Notes under the pieces: generated by a model
The model's input: only the letters and a program-made list of their open reading frames with translations
Databases searched by the model: none
What the model was told of the DNA's origin: nothing
Source: Scolanthus callimorphus
Lineage: Eukaryota > Cnidaria > Anthozoa > Actiniaria > Edwardsiidae
Assembly (NCBI GenBank): GCA_033964015.1
Contig: CM066923.1
Coordinates: 24,254,168 to 24,318,167 of the forward strand
DNA: 64,000 nt
Reading direction: 5' to 3'
Program-made: the position numbers and the translations under genes
Shown here: positions 11,220 through 23,926 of the stretch, piece after piece
Numbering within the stretch: the stretch's first letter is position 1
Layout of the letters: the number at the start of each line of letters is the position of its first letter

Positions 11220-14200
11220 AAAAAAGACGCCAGTTGTGTGACCTTTTAGAAAAATATCAGCCGTTGTTGGCAGTTCACCAATTTTAGTATCAAGTAGTTT
11301 TTAAGACCTGAAATAGTAAAAAATATATATATCGAAAGGAAAAGGTGTTATCCCTGCATGTCCTAATGGTCTCTCTCTGGCTGCCTTGTATCCCCTGGTT
11401 ATCCAATCCGAATTCCAGGTAAATTAACTTTTTCTACAGTATGTAGCCCTGTTTTCGCTACAGAGCATGACTATAAACCAATTAGTTGTGTTTTCTCTCT
11501 TATAGGTTTCCAAGAGTAAATACTTATTTTCGTTTCTTAAAAAAACTTCTAAAATTTGCATGCACCTGCTCTGCTCATTCACCCAAACTCTTTTAATTAA
11601 ACATGTAATATTTGTTCTAAAGGAAACTTGTAATTTTGTTCTGTAAAGACAAATTTCAGTGTTTAATGGCCACAATATTTTAAATAACCCTTCTACCCAC
11701 TTATTATTGTCAATCCGGTTCAGAAGGCCTCCTGGATGTATATATATATATATATATGTATTTGCGTTATATGCCATTTCTCCAGCTGTAGTTATTCTAT
11801 AGAAATTCAACTATCACATAATTTGATGGAATGATTTTGTTAAGATTAGTATAATAATTATCCCGTTACCTTTATAGTGTCGCTTAACATCTGTTTTAGC
11901 TCTCGAGAGAACAACGATTATAAAGAATATTGTAATGCAAAAAGGAGGGCAAATAGAGGCAGTGTATATTCGACTATGAATATGCACTCCTGTCATTAAA
12001 AAAGGTGTTCGAAAAGTAACATGTGCATACAGCTGTAAAACCGCTTGTTATTGCTGTGACGTGCAGCGACAGAGCAACAGCACCTAATATTATTTCCAAG
12101 CAAGGATTGTCGGAATGAGTCAACCAGAGTAGACGGTAAATTTCCTGTCTGCCATGTTTATTAATTTCTCTGTTTTAATCCAGAAATCATTGGTGAATTT
12201 TCTACATTGTAGTCTAATCTGTTTAAAAACCCTCGCCGTGGTTCACTCGCAATCATTGTAATTATTTGGGCTCTGTTCTCCTATCTGGAATACAATATGC
12301 TCATCCTTTCATTTTTTGTATGAAATGACCAAAGTCACATCTATATGATAGTGCTTTCTGTGCTCGGTTAGTTTATTTAGGATCTAGGATAACAAGACCG
12401 CATCGAAGTTGTCATATAAGTTAAGTCCATTGGTTGTAAATCGGATGTATTGTAACGTCTTTATTAGTTTTTCTAGTACTTTGTTTGCTATTTTCTATAA
12501 CAGCTGGAAACGTTATCTCAAGCTCAAATATTCGCGGGTTCTGCAGACGCATTACTGGAGCGAAACCGGGATTATAATCCTGGTAAGTCCAGGAAGGGCT
12601 CCCAATACTGAATATTCAATCTAATGTGTGCAATGTTTAACATCCTATTTATATTTTCGTCGTTTTTCTACATTACACTGAAATATCATGATCTGAAAGG
12701 TTAAGAAGAAAAGCATTTGAGTGCAAGCGGTTTGTTTGATATCCTTCTAAGTCAAGATTTCTCTAGTGGTGGTATGAAAAACAAATAGGTTAAGCAAATT
12801 CATGGTATTATCTTATGTTAAGTGATTATCTCCTGTTTCATATTCTTTTTTTTTTTAAGCCACTAAGAATCTGAAATACAAGACGAAGGTAGAAGACATG
12901 GATTTCACGTCAAATCGTAAGAAGTGTTCAAAAATGTTTTTCCATTTGGTACACGGGAAATTCTCGAAGCACTTTTTTCAAGATTTAGGCACTGGCGATA
13001 GATACCAGAAGGACCATGATTGATACAAAAGCGCATGCGCGATAATATATTGCGCGCGACACCTTGCATCATGTAGCTGACCAAATAGGACATCGCATAA
13101 AGAAAATGGCTCCTTGTTTTTGACGCCGATCTACGTGACATATTAGCTTAGCATAATCATGTATTTCCCTGCTGTGTGAACTCGTTGCATACAGTCAACG
13201 AGAGGTGTAACAATGAGGTACAGTGAATGGCTAATGCTACTCTTTGAAATCGAGTAGGCCAGAGGCACATATAAGCAGATACTACGTGCTTTTAACAAGG
13301 TAAATTGAAATTAGAAAAGGTGGAAGTAGGTACAAAAATGCAATATTTCCTTATTGAAATGAATATATTAGTGCACTTCCTATTCCATAATACATTTAGC
13401 AAGTGCATGCCCTGAGGACAATCTTGCGTGGCCTTATGTGATCAGTTTGTGAAATAGGATCATCTAAATTTTATAGGTTTGGATGTCATGGTTTAAACAT
13501 GATTTTTTTTGTACGAATTATAATAAGTTAGCTTGGGCTCACATTTCAAAAACACTGCTTGGGTCACTTTATCGTGAGATTGATCTACTTAGACGGGTAT
13601 TTTTTTAAGGAAGCACTCAATGGTATTATTTTAACGCCCATCATCAACCGAACTTATGCGGGGCTTTTTATCAGTTTTGTTTGAACGTTTTTCAACCGAT
13701 GTAAGAGTGCAATACTAATTAAGGGGATAGCAAGCAATCGGATCAAAAGAATCAGCCGCAAAAGAATAACAACAGCATGCAATGCATACCGGTCGGTGAG
13801 GTGTCCTTAAGGAAACAATTAATTTAGCAAAGCAGGTGAACTGACCTAACAATGATTGCTAAAACCTCTACAAAACTATCAAGAATATTAACGCAAAGTG
13901 CGTACATGGGGACCTTGCCGATTTCCTACGGGTGGCTTTATCTCAAGTAGCTAATACTGGAAGTCTTGATTTCCATTTTGGGAAACATTAGCATTTTCAT
14001 TTTTCAGTGAAATAGTTTTTCCACGTTCAGATGTTTGGCAAAATTCAATTCGATTATTAATGTATCACAAGGTTGCGAAGGAAAAATACATCCCTTGTTA
14101 ATGATTTTTTGTTCTAAAAAATATACTAATGCTTTCAAAACTAACAGAACGATTTTTTCGACAAATTTCATGCCAAGGGCAATGAGGAAGAAAACGGAGA

Positions 14201-17200
14201 TCGCCACATTTTTCGCGTAAATAATAATTCGGTTATCTTTTTTTATTAAAATAAGACCAGAGAATTCAATTTGATTTACTAACAAAGGGAATAACAAATG
14301 TCAAGAAACCATATCCGGATGTAATGCTACGCCGCGGCAGTATTACCGATGTGTAAACTAGTGTAACACATTGAACAATGTCAAATTCTGAAGCCAGTTA
14401 ACGCTCACAGTACGTGAATGGCAAATTTCTGATCTCACATCATTACCAGCAATCTGAGACAAAATGGCCGCCGCGCTAATTATGCAGGCCTTGCAGGCCC
14501 TTTAAAAATGACCGCCGGTCTTATAAGGATTGTGTGGAGAAAAGTTTAAAATCTGAAATAAAAAGAGTACTGTAATTCGTGGACAACTTGCCGACCTCTA
14601 GATCAAAAGAATGAACACTATAGAACATTTCGATACATGTTAAAGAGCTTCAAACTTACTTACGAAGCGCCAAATTTATTTTAGCGAACGCAGTCCTAAC
14701 GGCTGTCTGTCCCTTATGTTTTACAGTAAAATCGGTCCGTAGGCCATTTTCCTTCGCATCCTGATAAACTTCACGGTTCTGTCCGTACTCGAATCCCAGG
14801 TGCCGACCTCTCAAAATTGAGCCCTGTTGTTGCACATCAAAATGAGCTATAAATCAGCCTTTAGAACGCCCCCAAAACTCCGCCAATTTTCTTTGAACAC
14901 AGCACACTTTTTGCTAATAATCCATGCGAGATTTGAAGAAGAAGACAACGACTTGAAGTCGTTTTCTAGCTCAAAATAACTGCTACGGCCGTAAAATCTC
15001 CCTCTGTGACCGCCATGTTTTCACTGATAACCAGGCCTTCCTTGGTAGGTTCTTGATGTATGATTTACGATAGTTTACCGAATGAAGTCCCCGTATAGTT
15101 GCCTCACTGGACCTAGTCAACCATCATTTTACCCTCGCTGAGCCTCGCACACTATGATTCGCATCTTGAATGCCTGTTTTCTTTTAATGCAAAGTTAAAC
15201 TGCAGCGTTATGGTAAATACTATAATGCAAAAATATATATCTGCCCTCAAACATCTCTTAAAAACAGCTTTATTTACATGCTACCACCCATCCCCCCTCT
15301 TTTCGCCATATTGGATGACACTGATGAGCATGCTCAGTGCGTTGGCTGACCTTAATAATCGCAGGCGCGAAAAGTCTCGCATTGCTGGTAATGGTTGTGT
15401 ACGGATTAGTTCCATGTTAATGAAAACTAATTTGCAGGAAACTTTGGTTATAACTGAAAAAAATATCTCTGTAAGAAGTATAATCAAATCGCTTAAATAA
15501 ATGCTGCTCGTTTGGGTTTCTTAGTGTAATGAGTAAACGTTTTGTTAGTCTATTTATCTAGATAATTGGCAGATCACGAGACGTTTTGATGGCCAAAATT
15601 AATGGTCTGAGAAACAAAAGCGAATTCTCGCGCCCTTCGATATGCATCAGTTAGTGGTATTTTCCGGCATTGTATTTTTGTTGTGTAATTTATTAAGCGA
15701 TAATTTGGTCAATGTCAACCCTCAGCCTGGCTATTTTTATAGCTCAAAAAGTAAGCTAGTCATGATTGTATTAGAAGAAAAGGAAACATCCCAAATACGT
15801 TAAACTAACATTGTAACTTTTGCATGTTTGCAGTACTTGTTATTTTAATAAACAACGTTAAGTTAAATATTACTGGTACTTCCAGTTGAGAAGGCTGTTA
15901 TATATTACTCAAACATAGGATGTGTGTGCTTCTAAGTAAAAGCACGGTTCTCAGTAAAGTACAGCAATAGCAACAGAAACGCAACAAGTAATAGACCGCA
16001 TTTCTAGGAAAAAAACTATAAAAGTAAGTATTATTGCCAACTAATTCCAAAAAAAGTGGTACGTCATCAAGAATTTGCTTGCTAAGCCGCTAAAAAGTTA
16101 CAATATTGTTTGTGTGGAAAACAAATAATATGTTAAGTGTTATTGACTTTATTTTATTTCTTGAAACAGAAATATGTTTCTCTCGTTTTCCAATAACGAA
16201 CAGAACATCTGTTTGGATGGTGTTTGGGATATTTTTCGCTCAGTTTATTTGACGACGTCTAAGTGTGTTTTCCTTATGATTTACGATTGTAGTTAAGAAG
16301 CATTAATGGGCTAAATTTGGTGCTATTCGAAAATATATACATTTTCAAAAATGTTTGTATTTCTACACATTGTCGCAATTCTCGTCGAGGCATAAAATTC
16401 TCACTTTATCGTAATCCTTCTTTGCTATTTCTCGTGCGAGTTGCAATTCTTGCTCTCTAGTGTAAAGAGATGCAAATTCGGTGCGATCTCTTTCTTTTTT
16501 TGTTCAAAATCGTAAGAAGTTGTAAAAGATTTCTCTTTTCGAGAAATCGTGCGAAAAGAGCCGCCTATTTTGCGCAGAAATTGCCTTGTTTTCGCTAGCG
16601 TTTTTTAGTCGCAGCTTCCACGCGAGAAAATCACCGAGACATGCAAAAGTGTAAACCGGCCTTTAAACGTGCATCCTAGGGTCTTATTTGTCTATGCACT
16701 TTTAATCTAAGTACATGTTTTATTGATATTTTTTTAATCATGACTGGTTCGCTGGTGATCTCCATCGCGTATCTTGATATAAAGAGTCTTGTAGTTAGCG
16801 TAACTCGTGGTTTTTGAGAATCGCGCGTGAGTTGTAAAAAAAATCTCCAGTTTCCCGGTACCACTGCTGCATCCAGAGGTTAAATGTTTAAAGTGTCTAA
16901 AATATTGCTATACCCCCAGCTGTTTCGCTCTTCAAATATGTTACTCGTCCGTTGTGCCTAAGAAGAACGAACAATATGCGATGTATTGTTTTCCATACCT
17001 TTATTTTATCAATGGGTCACTGGAATACTTTCTAGATAAACCAAGTATCATGACAAACTCAGGTCACCTTTTTTAGAGATAGTTCTTCCAACCAATAGTA
17101 ATTGATTGCAAATTTAATGAAAATACCCTAGAAGGCGGATGTATGAATTTCCTTCGAGACTAATCGCAATAAACTGAAGTGAAAGCAAAACTGCAGGATA

Positions 17201-17580
17201 TCTTCCTTGAAATAACTGAAGTATTAAATAACCAAGAATAAAACAATGAGAAAGAAAAGCAATCTGAAAGAAACTTTCCTGGAAAGAGCGAAATGAAATT
17301 GTACACATTCCCTTTATCAACAAAGCCTTTGTAATCAGTCCTGATCATCAGCCAATCACAGTTTGTCCACCATTATGTTTTAGATAATGGCAAAGCGTTT
17401 TTCCTTTGTGGCGAATTCCATGTTATAACTTAAATCAGCCCCTTCGTTAGTGTTGAGTAATACGAATAAGGATCCCCTAAGGTCTTCTGGGTATAAAAAC
17501 AGTAGATAAAGTCAAATGTTCAAAGTGACCAAAGAACTGCAACATTCAAAGGTGAGACAAATGCAAATACACATTATAGT
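11220..17580. other. Long gene-poor stretch
   Basis: No ORF here shows a recognisable domain or a consistent set of splice sites. A short TA microsatellite lies at about 11740-11757. Near 16380-16665 there is a decayed copy of the GTGTAAACCGGCCTTTA-ended element that is better preserved at 35354-35637. Confidence 0.4.
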
Positions 17581-17581
17581 A

Positions 17582-17992
17582 CAGCAAAAATCCGCATATA
17601 AGAAACTAGTGATTTATGAACATACAGGCTGAAATTTGACATTAAATATACCCACAATATAAGAACCTGCTTGGCAAGAAAAAAAGGTTCTTATAGAAAA
17701 TTATCACAAAAAATATCACAATATCAAAAATTGTCCGAGAAACATAATATACTTAACCCCGATTAAGGTTTCCTTTGTATGGTATTGTTTAGCAAACAAG
17801 ACATGCCTTTTTATTGTTAAAAATAAGCCATTATGTAATACAATTTTTCTGCCAAGGTTAGAGCATGACAACATGTAAAAAAACTATTAAACCTGATCAG
17901 CCTGAATTATGAAAAATACCTTAAAATGAAATGTAAGAACCTGTTCAGTCTGACCTGACAATTCTAGGTTTCTTATATGTGCGTTTTTACTG
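17582..17992. mobile_element. Tc1/mariner-type MITE, diverged copy
   Basis: The left end is CAGCAAAAATCCGCATATAA and the right end, reverse complemented, is CAGTAAAAACGCACATATAA. Both are flanked by TA. It is related to the copies at 26157-26626 and 32219-32663. There is no transposase. Confidence 0.8.
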
Positions 17993-17994
17993 TA

Positions 17995-20860
17995 CAGTCC
18001 AATTAAAGGTTAGATAGTGTTGTGTGCTGTTCCCTTTGAGTTGTTGTCTCTGAGGTATTTGTGCAATGTTGAGGTGTTTCTCCTAAGAATCACATACAAA
18101 TCGTACATTATTTCCAAAAGCATAAAAGAAAAACATGATATTGAAATTGAAAATCTTAGAACTTACGATATCTCTTTTTAGTTAAGAGCTTAAACAATGA
18201 CACTCCTTCCTATTTTTTACGAAGTTTCACTTTTCAATATCAAAAGTAATCTTGGTTTAAGTCTTCATGAAGCTTTAATACATTACTTCACTTTTAATTA
18301 TCGTAAAGCAATCTATAATAGTGATTTTAATTCAGTGAAAGGAATTTTTGATGAACCAGCTTAATTGGATTAGACAGCAGTTGATAAATTGCTTTTCACC
18401 TGATAAAATTTTGAAAGATAATAAACATCGAAGTTTGAAGGCCAGGCAAAATGTTATGTTTGCATCAATAGCTGACAAGAATATAATAGTAAGAAAGGCA
18501 CAAAACTGACAATATATTGTTCCAACTGCATTTTGGACTTCCATTCCTTTTCAGGGCGTCCGCACCATCAATAGCTGGTCTAATATAGCAAACCAAAAGG
18601 ACAGACATAATTTGCTACCTAAATACCATGCACTTTTTTCGCGGTCTTGCAATAAAAAAATCTATCGGATTAGCATTGTAAATATATATTTTTCAAATCA
18701 CTTGAATGCCAATGATGGCAGTCTGCTCAACTTTGTTTGTTACTTATGTCAACTTGCTTTTAAAATTAAAAAGACATTAAAATTTTATGTGATGATTGGT
18801 TGTTTTTCTGGCCCTAAGAGTATTGTTTGCTTACATTTCTTTAGAAAACTAATGCGTTTTGACCATTACGGTTTGGAAATTATTTTTTTTTTTACAATAG
18901 ATCTGTCATAAATTACTATTATTATCTATTCTTTTTTTCAACATCATTACATATTTTTACTTCGCCTGTGGGTTTCACTTAGCAATACTGAAACTATAAA
19001 TTGTACCCTTGGTGGCACATCATTCGATCATTGATGCGTAATGAGTAAGCATTCAAAATTAAGTGCATGTACTTCATTTGTGATCATCATTTTCAAAACG
19101 TGAGTGATTGTCAAATACACGTGACCTGCTGACCAGTTCTTTTATGGAACACGAATGGGAGAGATGAGTGAATTTTCACAATAATAACGCAGTTCGCTGC
19201 ATGCTCTGTACAGGCATCTTGAGGAGTGAAGACAAAGCAGTAATATTTGCAGATATTTCCAAAAGGCATAACAAGCTCTCGAAAAAACATACGTCGTCTC
19301 AATTTTATTGAAACATCTTGTAAGAGTTTTATGCTATTCATAAACAATCAATGGATCACTATCCAAGCTGTAAACAAAGAAGAAGAAGAAAAGAAAGCTT
19401 TGTTGAACTTTAAGATGACTTTAAGACTTTAAGTGGTAGGTCTACAAAATGGAGGGAAGAAAGTGGTTTTTCCTCAGCTCGAAAAACAAAAGTGAGTAAA
19501 GTCCCCTTCCATTTCATAAGTCAATCAAGTCAATAGTTTATTAATCAGTCGGCTGTATCGTTGATTCGCAGTGAAATTGTTTATAGTTTATTACAGTTCA
19601 GCTATTTGTCGTTGTCAGTGTGGTAGCTTTTATTACACAGTGTATATTAAATTTAACCACAGTGAAGTGGATTAGGCTGACAGCAAAATTGTATTGCGAA
19701 TGAGGTTTTGCTGACCAGCTGTATGTTTGAGGGTACACAATATTTAATGGTGTGAAACTTTGATTTTTGAACGAGCAACGGAAAGTAAAGATATATCAAT
19801 TATAAAAACAAAGGCCGTGTATAACATTGCCGACAACCAGACAATATCAATTATAACTGATTTGAATTTCGCGATTATATATATAAATGTTATAATCTTG
19901 AAATGTTTCCAAGAAACGTCAGTGCGAGAGAGCAGAAAAGGAAACCAGAAAAAAGACCACACATATTATTCGACATTCGCAAAAGAAGGGAGTGCAAGCA
20001 GTCTATATCCGCAATGTAAACCAGAATAATGTAGTAGGTAAATTATTCAAAAGTAATGAACGGTAGCTTTATTCTTTACTATTTCCATGACTTGTTTTGA
20101 ATACGACTCTACCATTTTTGCATTTCTGAAAATTAATAATGGAGACTTGATTCTATAACGTAAGAGTTAATTTATCAGAGAAAACATTTTTAGGTGCACA
20201 ATTTCTTCCCAAAGGGGGGTGGCAAACGAATCACCGCAAGAAGCCAATGATGGAAGTTTAAAGAATACTGTTATCTCTGAGTCGGCTTCTTTTTAAGAAA
20301 GTTCTTCTAGTCATTTTGCTCGAAAACTGAATCGCGCGTCGATACTATTATGAAATATATTATGAAATACGTATTTTTTTGAACATGTTAGCTAAAGTGA
20401 GTGCGCAATTATAAGACAGTTGCCCATGTTGAAGGGTATTGGTATCATATTAGAGTTGTCATGTATATCTTTGGAATCGGTCTTATAGCTTTGTGACTTG
20501 GCGCTATTTTGATTACCAAGCCTAAGGTATTCGGAGGCCTCTCATCAATATATGAGTCGAGGACTTCTAAGCTCTAATAATAATACCCTTGATTTCTGCA
20601 GCGCCATTTCTAATAAACAAACATTGACACTTTACAACACCATAAAATTTAAGGATATGTACATATTTATTTTTTCATAATATTAATTAAGCATTGGAGG
20701 ACAACGTTCTTTATCGGCGCCATAGAGCACGCATGATGTTGGGAGAGACACGAGAACGTTGTAAAATCACGAGCCAAAACGATATGCGTATGTGACGGGA
20801 AAAGGCTGAGGCAGCGATTGAACTTGTCTACATGTGATCAGAGTATTCCTAAGATCGTAA
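17995..20860. other. No gene or clear repeat recognised
   Basis: AT-rich sequence with only short ORFs lacking recognisable motifs. An A/G-rich run lies at 19378-19398. I could not assign any element here. Confidence 0.35.
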
Positions 20861-20863
20861 TAT

Positions 20864-21549
20864 ATAGATTTAGCCACTGGCTAAAAGCGTAACTCCCGAT
20901 TACATATTTTTTGTGTTAATGAGACAAAAAGGTAGCCATTGTACTTAGATAGCCTTGCACCGTTATACCACGTGACCACGCAGTTGCACCCCCTTGCCAC
21001 TGAGACAACTTCACCCAAGTTGAAGTGGTTGTCTGAAGTTCATCCCTTCTCGAGATATATTCTTTTTCTCCTATGATGACGTCATCGATGACGTCATACC
21101 ACGTGACCATGCAGTTGCACTCCCTTGACGACACTAACACAACTTCACCCAAGTTTGGTTGTCTGGCGCTCATCCTTCCCGAGATATATTTTTTTTCTCC
21201 TATAATGACGTCATCGATGACGTCATACCATGTGACCATGTAGTTGCATCCCCCTTGCAACTAACGCAACATTCCCCGACCCTCCCCGCCCCCCACCCAA
21301 ATTGGTTGTCTGAGCTTCATCCCTTCCTGAGATATGATAATAAACGGAGAAGGGTCTTGGTTTACCTGTGGTGGGGCCTGCAGACCGACACGCACGGGCG
21401 CGCCCGCGATACCCAAATGGGAATACCGCTGAACCATGAAAAATAAAGTCGATCGTATACCTGATTTCTACTTTGAGCTATTGTATTCTTCCTGCGATAC
21501 CTATGGTGCTCCGCTCTGCGGCCGTAGGCCGCTAAGGAGCTCCGCTAAA
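20864..21549 (+). mobile_element. AGCGGAGCTCC-family repeat, copy A
   Basis: Opens ATATATAGATTTAGCCACTG, where TTTAGCC/GGCTAAA form a stem, followed by AAAAGCGtAaCTCCC. It closes with the hairpin GCGGCCGTAGGCCGC and TAAGGAGCTCCGCTAA. Inside lie three ~129-bp tandem units and a block shared with other copies (GGTTTACCTGTGGTGGG, CCGCTGAACCATGAAAA). The subterminal AGCGGAGCTCC is inverted at the two ends. The hairpin followed by CTAA recalls Helitron 3' ends, but the flanking bases do not fit an A/T insertion. Confidence 0.6.
20944..21330 (+). repeat. ~129-bp tandem repeat with double-CRE palindrome (array 1)
   Basis: About three units are present. Each is built of CCACGTGACCATGCAG, TTGGTTGTCTGA..., TCCCGAGATATATT and then a 22-bp perfect palindrome holding two TGACGTCA octamers 12 bp apart. 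The intact palindromes are at 21076-21097 and 21205-21226. Confidence 0.85.
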
Positions 21550-21897
21550 AGTATAGATTTAAAATCTAAGGAGCTTTTAGTCTGAACAGTGCTACAGTCT
21601 ATAAAATTGCCTCATGAATAACGAAAGAATCTCATTAAATAACAAAAGAGTATAATTAAAAAATACAAATTTGGGCAAAATAGAGCCGTGGGACATGACA
21701 CTTTTCGAGCTGTTAACATCTAAAACCAGTTTTTAGACATCCTAACTAAGTAATCCAAAAAAGTATGTCTCGTTACTATTTCCGGGGGGTGCTCGTGGTC
21801 CCCCTTTACGTGGTCCCCCCTTTAACGACTAGACTAATATATAGATTTAGCCACTGGCTAAAAGCGGAGCTCCCGGTTACATATTTTTCTGTGTTAA

Positions 21898-22811
21898 TGT
21901 ATCAGTCAATTCCAGCGGTGACCATCCCCCCCCCCCCCCGGGACACCGTGGGGCATTTGCGCACCACTGCCTTCTCTGGGGTGGGGAATTTTGCTGGCCC
22001 CAGGGTCGGGAATTGTTTTTCCCCGGGGGAGGGGGGTGGGGAATTTTGGTTTTCTCATATCAAGCGCGTCTGGTTTTGCGAACTACAACACCAGTTACAA
22101 TAACTATCGTTGGCAGTTACAAAGTCCCAGTTACAGAAAATAACGCCACATAAAATATAATGCAGAGCATGGCCCGTATACACCACTTTTGGGGAAGACA
22201 CATTTGCACATTTCGCAGTTAACGTCTTCTATAGAGAAGAAACAGATTTCGCAATTTCGTCTCAGTGGAAAAACATAAAAATGAATTGACACTATAAAAG
22301 AGTTCCAATTTCGCAAAAAAGTCAAGTAACATAACTGTGAAATAGTTGCTCTGCAAATAGAATAAAGGTAAATTTCGCATTGAGAGATTCCGGAGACAAT
22401 TTGCAGAAATGGCTACGACGGCGAATGGCCTAGGAATGTCTACCGATATTGTACTAATACCTTAGTTTCACTTCTTTATTTATATTTTGTCTCACTTTCA
22501 GTGAAATGAGAACTTGTTCAAAGACGAGAAAACTAAAGTACATTTACTGAAACGAATTATACATGCTCGGACAGTATAAATGGAGTTGAAGTTTTTGTTG
22601 TGAAGCTTGCCACGCAGAGTCGATGGAGTCCTACCGTCTTTTTCTCGTCCCGGGGGGTGGGGCATTTTTCCGCTTTTTGTGTTCCCCGCCGTGGGTTATT
22701 TTGCATTTTTGCTAGCCCGGGGACGGGGAATTTTCAGTTTTATTTTAGAAATGACCAAAATCCCGGGGGTTGCCCGGGGGGGCATGGTCAGCGCTGGAAT
22801 TGACTGATACA
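21898..22811. mobile_element. Nested DNA transposon, TAA target duplication (Harbinger-like)
   Basis: The terminal inverted repeat TGTATCAGTCAATTCCAGCG is found at both ends, continuing imperfectly through TGACCAT and C-rich sequence. TAA flanks both sides (21895-21897 and 22812-22814). The uninterrupted sequence of copy A across the junction confirms the insertion. At 914 bp with no transposase it is non-autonomous. Three-base TWA duplications are typical of PIF/Harbinger; the class call is an inference. Confidence 0.8.
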
Positions 22812-22839
22812 TAATTAGACAATAAGTTTGCCATTGTAC

Positions 22840-23460
22840 ATAGATAGCCTGTCACCGTCATACCATGTGACTAAACCCTTGCACCCCCTTGCCACTTAGA
22901 TAATTCACCCTTTGGTTGTCTGAGGTTTATCCCTTCCCGAAATATATTGGCTTTTTCTCCTATGACGGCATCGATGATGTCATACCACGTGACCACGCAG
23001 TTCCACCCTCTTGCCACTTAGACAACTTTACCCAAGTTTTGTTGTCTGAAGTTCATCCTTCCCGAGATATATTCTTTTTCCTATGATGACGTCATCGATG
23101 ACGTCATACCACGTGGCCATGCAATTGCACCCCCTTGCCACTTAGACAACTTCTCGAAAGTTTGGTTGTCTGAGGTTCATCCCTTCCCGAGATATATTCG
23201 TTTCTCCTATGATGACGTCATCGATGACGTCATACCACGTGACCATGCAGTTGCACCCCCTTGCCTCTTAGACAACTTCACCAAGTTTGGTTGTCTGAGG
23301 TTCATCCCTTCCCGAGATATATTATTTTCCTCCTATGATGACGTCATCGATGTCGTCATATCACGTGACCATGCAGTTGCATCCCCCTTGCCACTTAGAC
23401 AGCGTCCCCCTCCCCCTCCCCAAGTTTGGTTGTCTAAACTTCCCTTCCTGAGATATGATT
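22840..23460 (+). repeat. ~126-bp tandem repeat with double-CRE palindrome (array 2)
   Basis: Five units. The palindromic core lies at 22962 (degenerate), 23086 and 23212 (both perfect) and 23338 (one base changed), spaced 124-126 bp. Each core is followed by a CACGTG E-box within about 10 bp in the better-preserved units. Confidence 0.85.
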
Positions 23461-23742
23461 AATAAATGGAGAAGGGTCTTGGTTTACCTGTGGTGGCAGG
23501 CACGCACGCACACACGCCCGCAATACATGGGAAAACCGCTGAACCATGAAAACTAAAGTAGATCGTATATGCATGAGTTCTACTTGGCTTGTATTCCACC
23601 AGCGATACCTAGTTATAGTTCAAATATTAATAACATTGGGGATGATAGGTTAAAGCTCCATCTACACGACATAAATTTTTGGCAAAACTCGGATAAAAAT
23701 GGTTGTGGGGCCTCGCCAGTAGTTTCGGTCCAGCTATTTACT

Positions 23743-23924
23743 AAATAAACCCCTTCTGGCGGCTGTAATATCGGCGGATAATGTCCAAGGATGAAAAGTG
23801 GTACGAAAAATGAACAGTTGGCCGAGAAGCGAAGCTTCGAGGGCAACTGTGAAATTTTGAGGACCATTTTTCATCCGCGGACATTATCCGCCGATATTAC
23901 AGCAAGCCAAGAAGGGTTTATTTC
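23743..23924. mobile_element. Palindromic MITE
   Basis: The left arm AAATAAACCCCTTCTGGC and GGCGGATAATGTCC faces a right arm that is its complement (GGACATTATCCGCC, AAGAAGGGTTTATTT). The centre is around TTCGAGGGCAACTG. Confidence 0.7.
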
Positions 23925-23926
23925 TT

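Larger units (their letters stand above)
21838..23615 (+). mobile_element. AGCGGAGCTCC-family repeat, copy B, split by a nested insertion
   Basis: The opening terminus at 21838-21897 continues at 22812 after a nested element. It resumes with the TTGCCATTGTAC...ATAGATAGCCT block also seen in copy A, then the CRE tandem array, then GGTTTACCTGTGGTGG and CCGCTGAACCATGAAAA. It ends at about 23610 (GCGATACCTA) without the closing hairpin. Confidence 0.6.

Noticed and set aside
21076..21097. Replication origin or recombination site palindrome
   Set aside because: The palindrome recurs in every tandem unit of a dispersed repeat; CRE similarity explains it more simply.
20864..21549. Helitron
   Set aside because: Hairpin plus CTAA is suggestive, but other copies end CTAT or have flanks that do not fit insertion between A and T, and no 5' TC end is clear.
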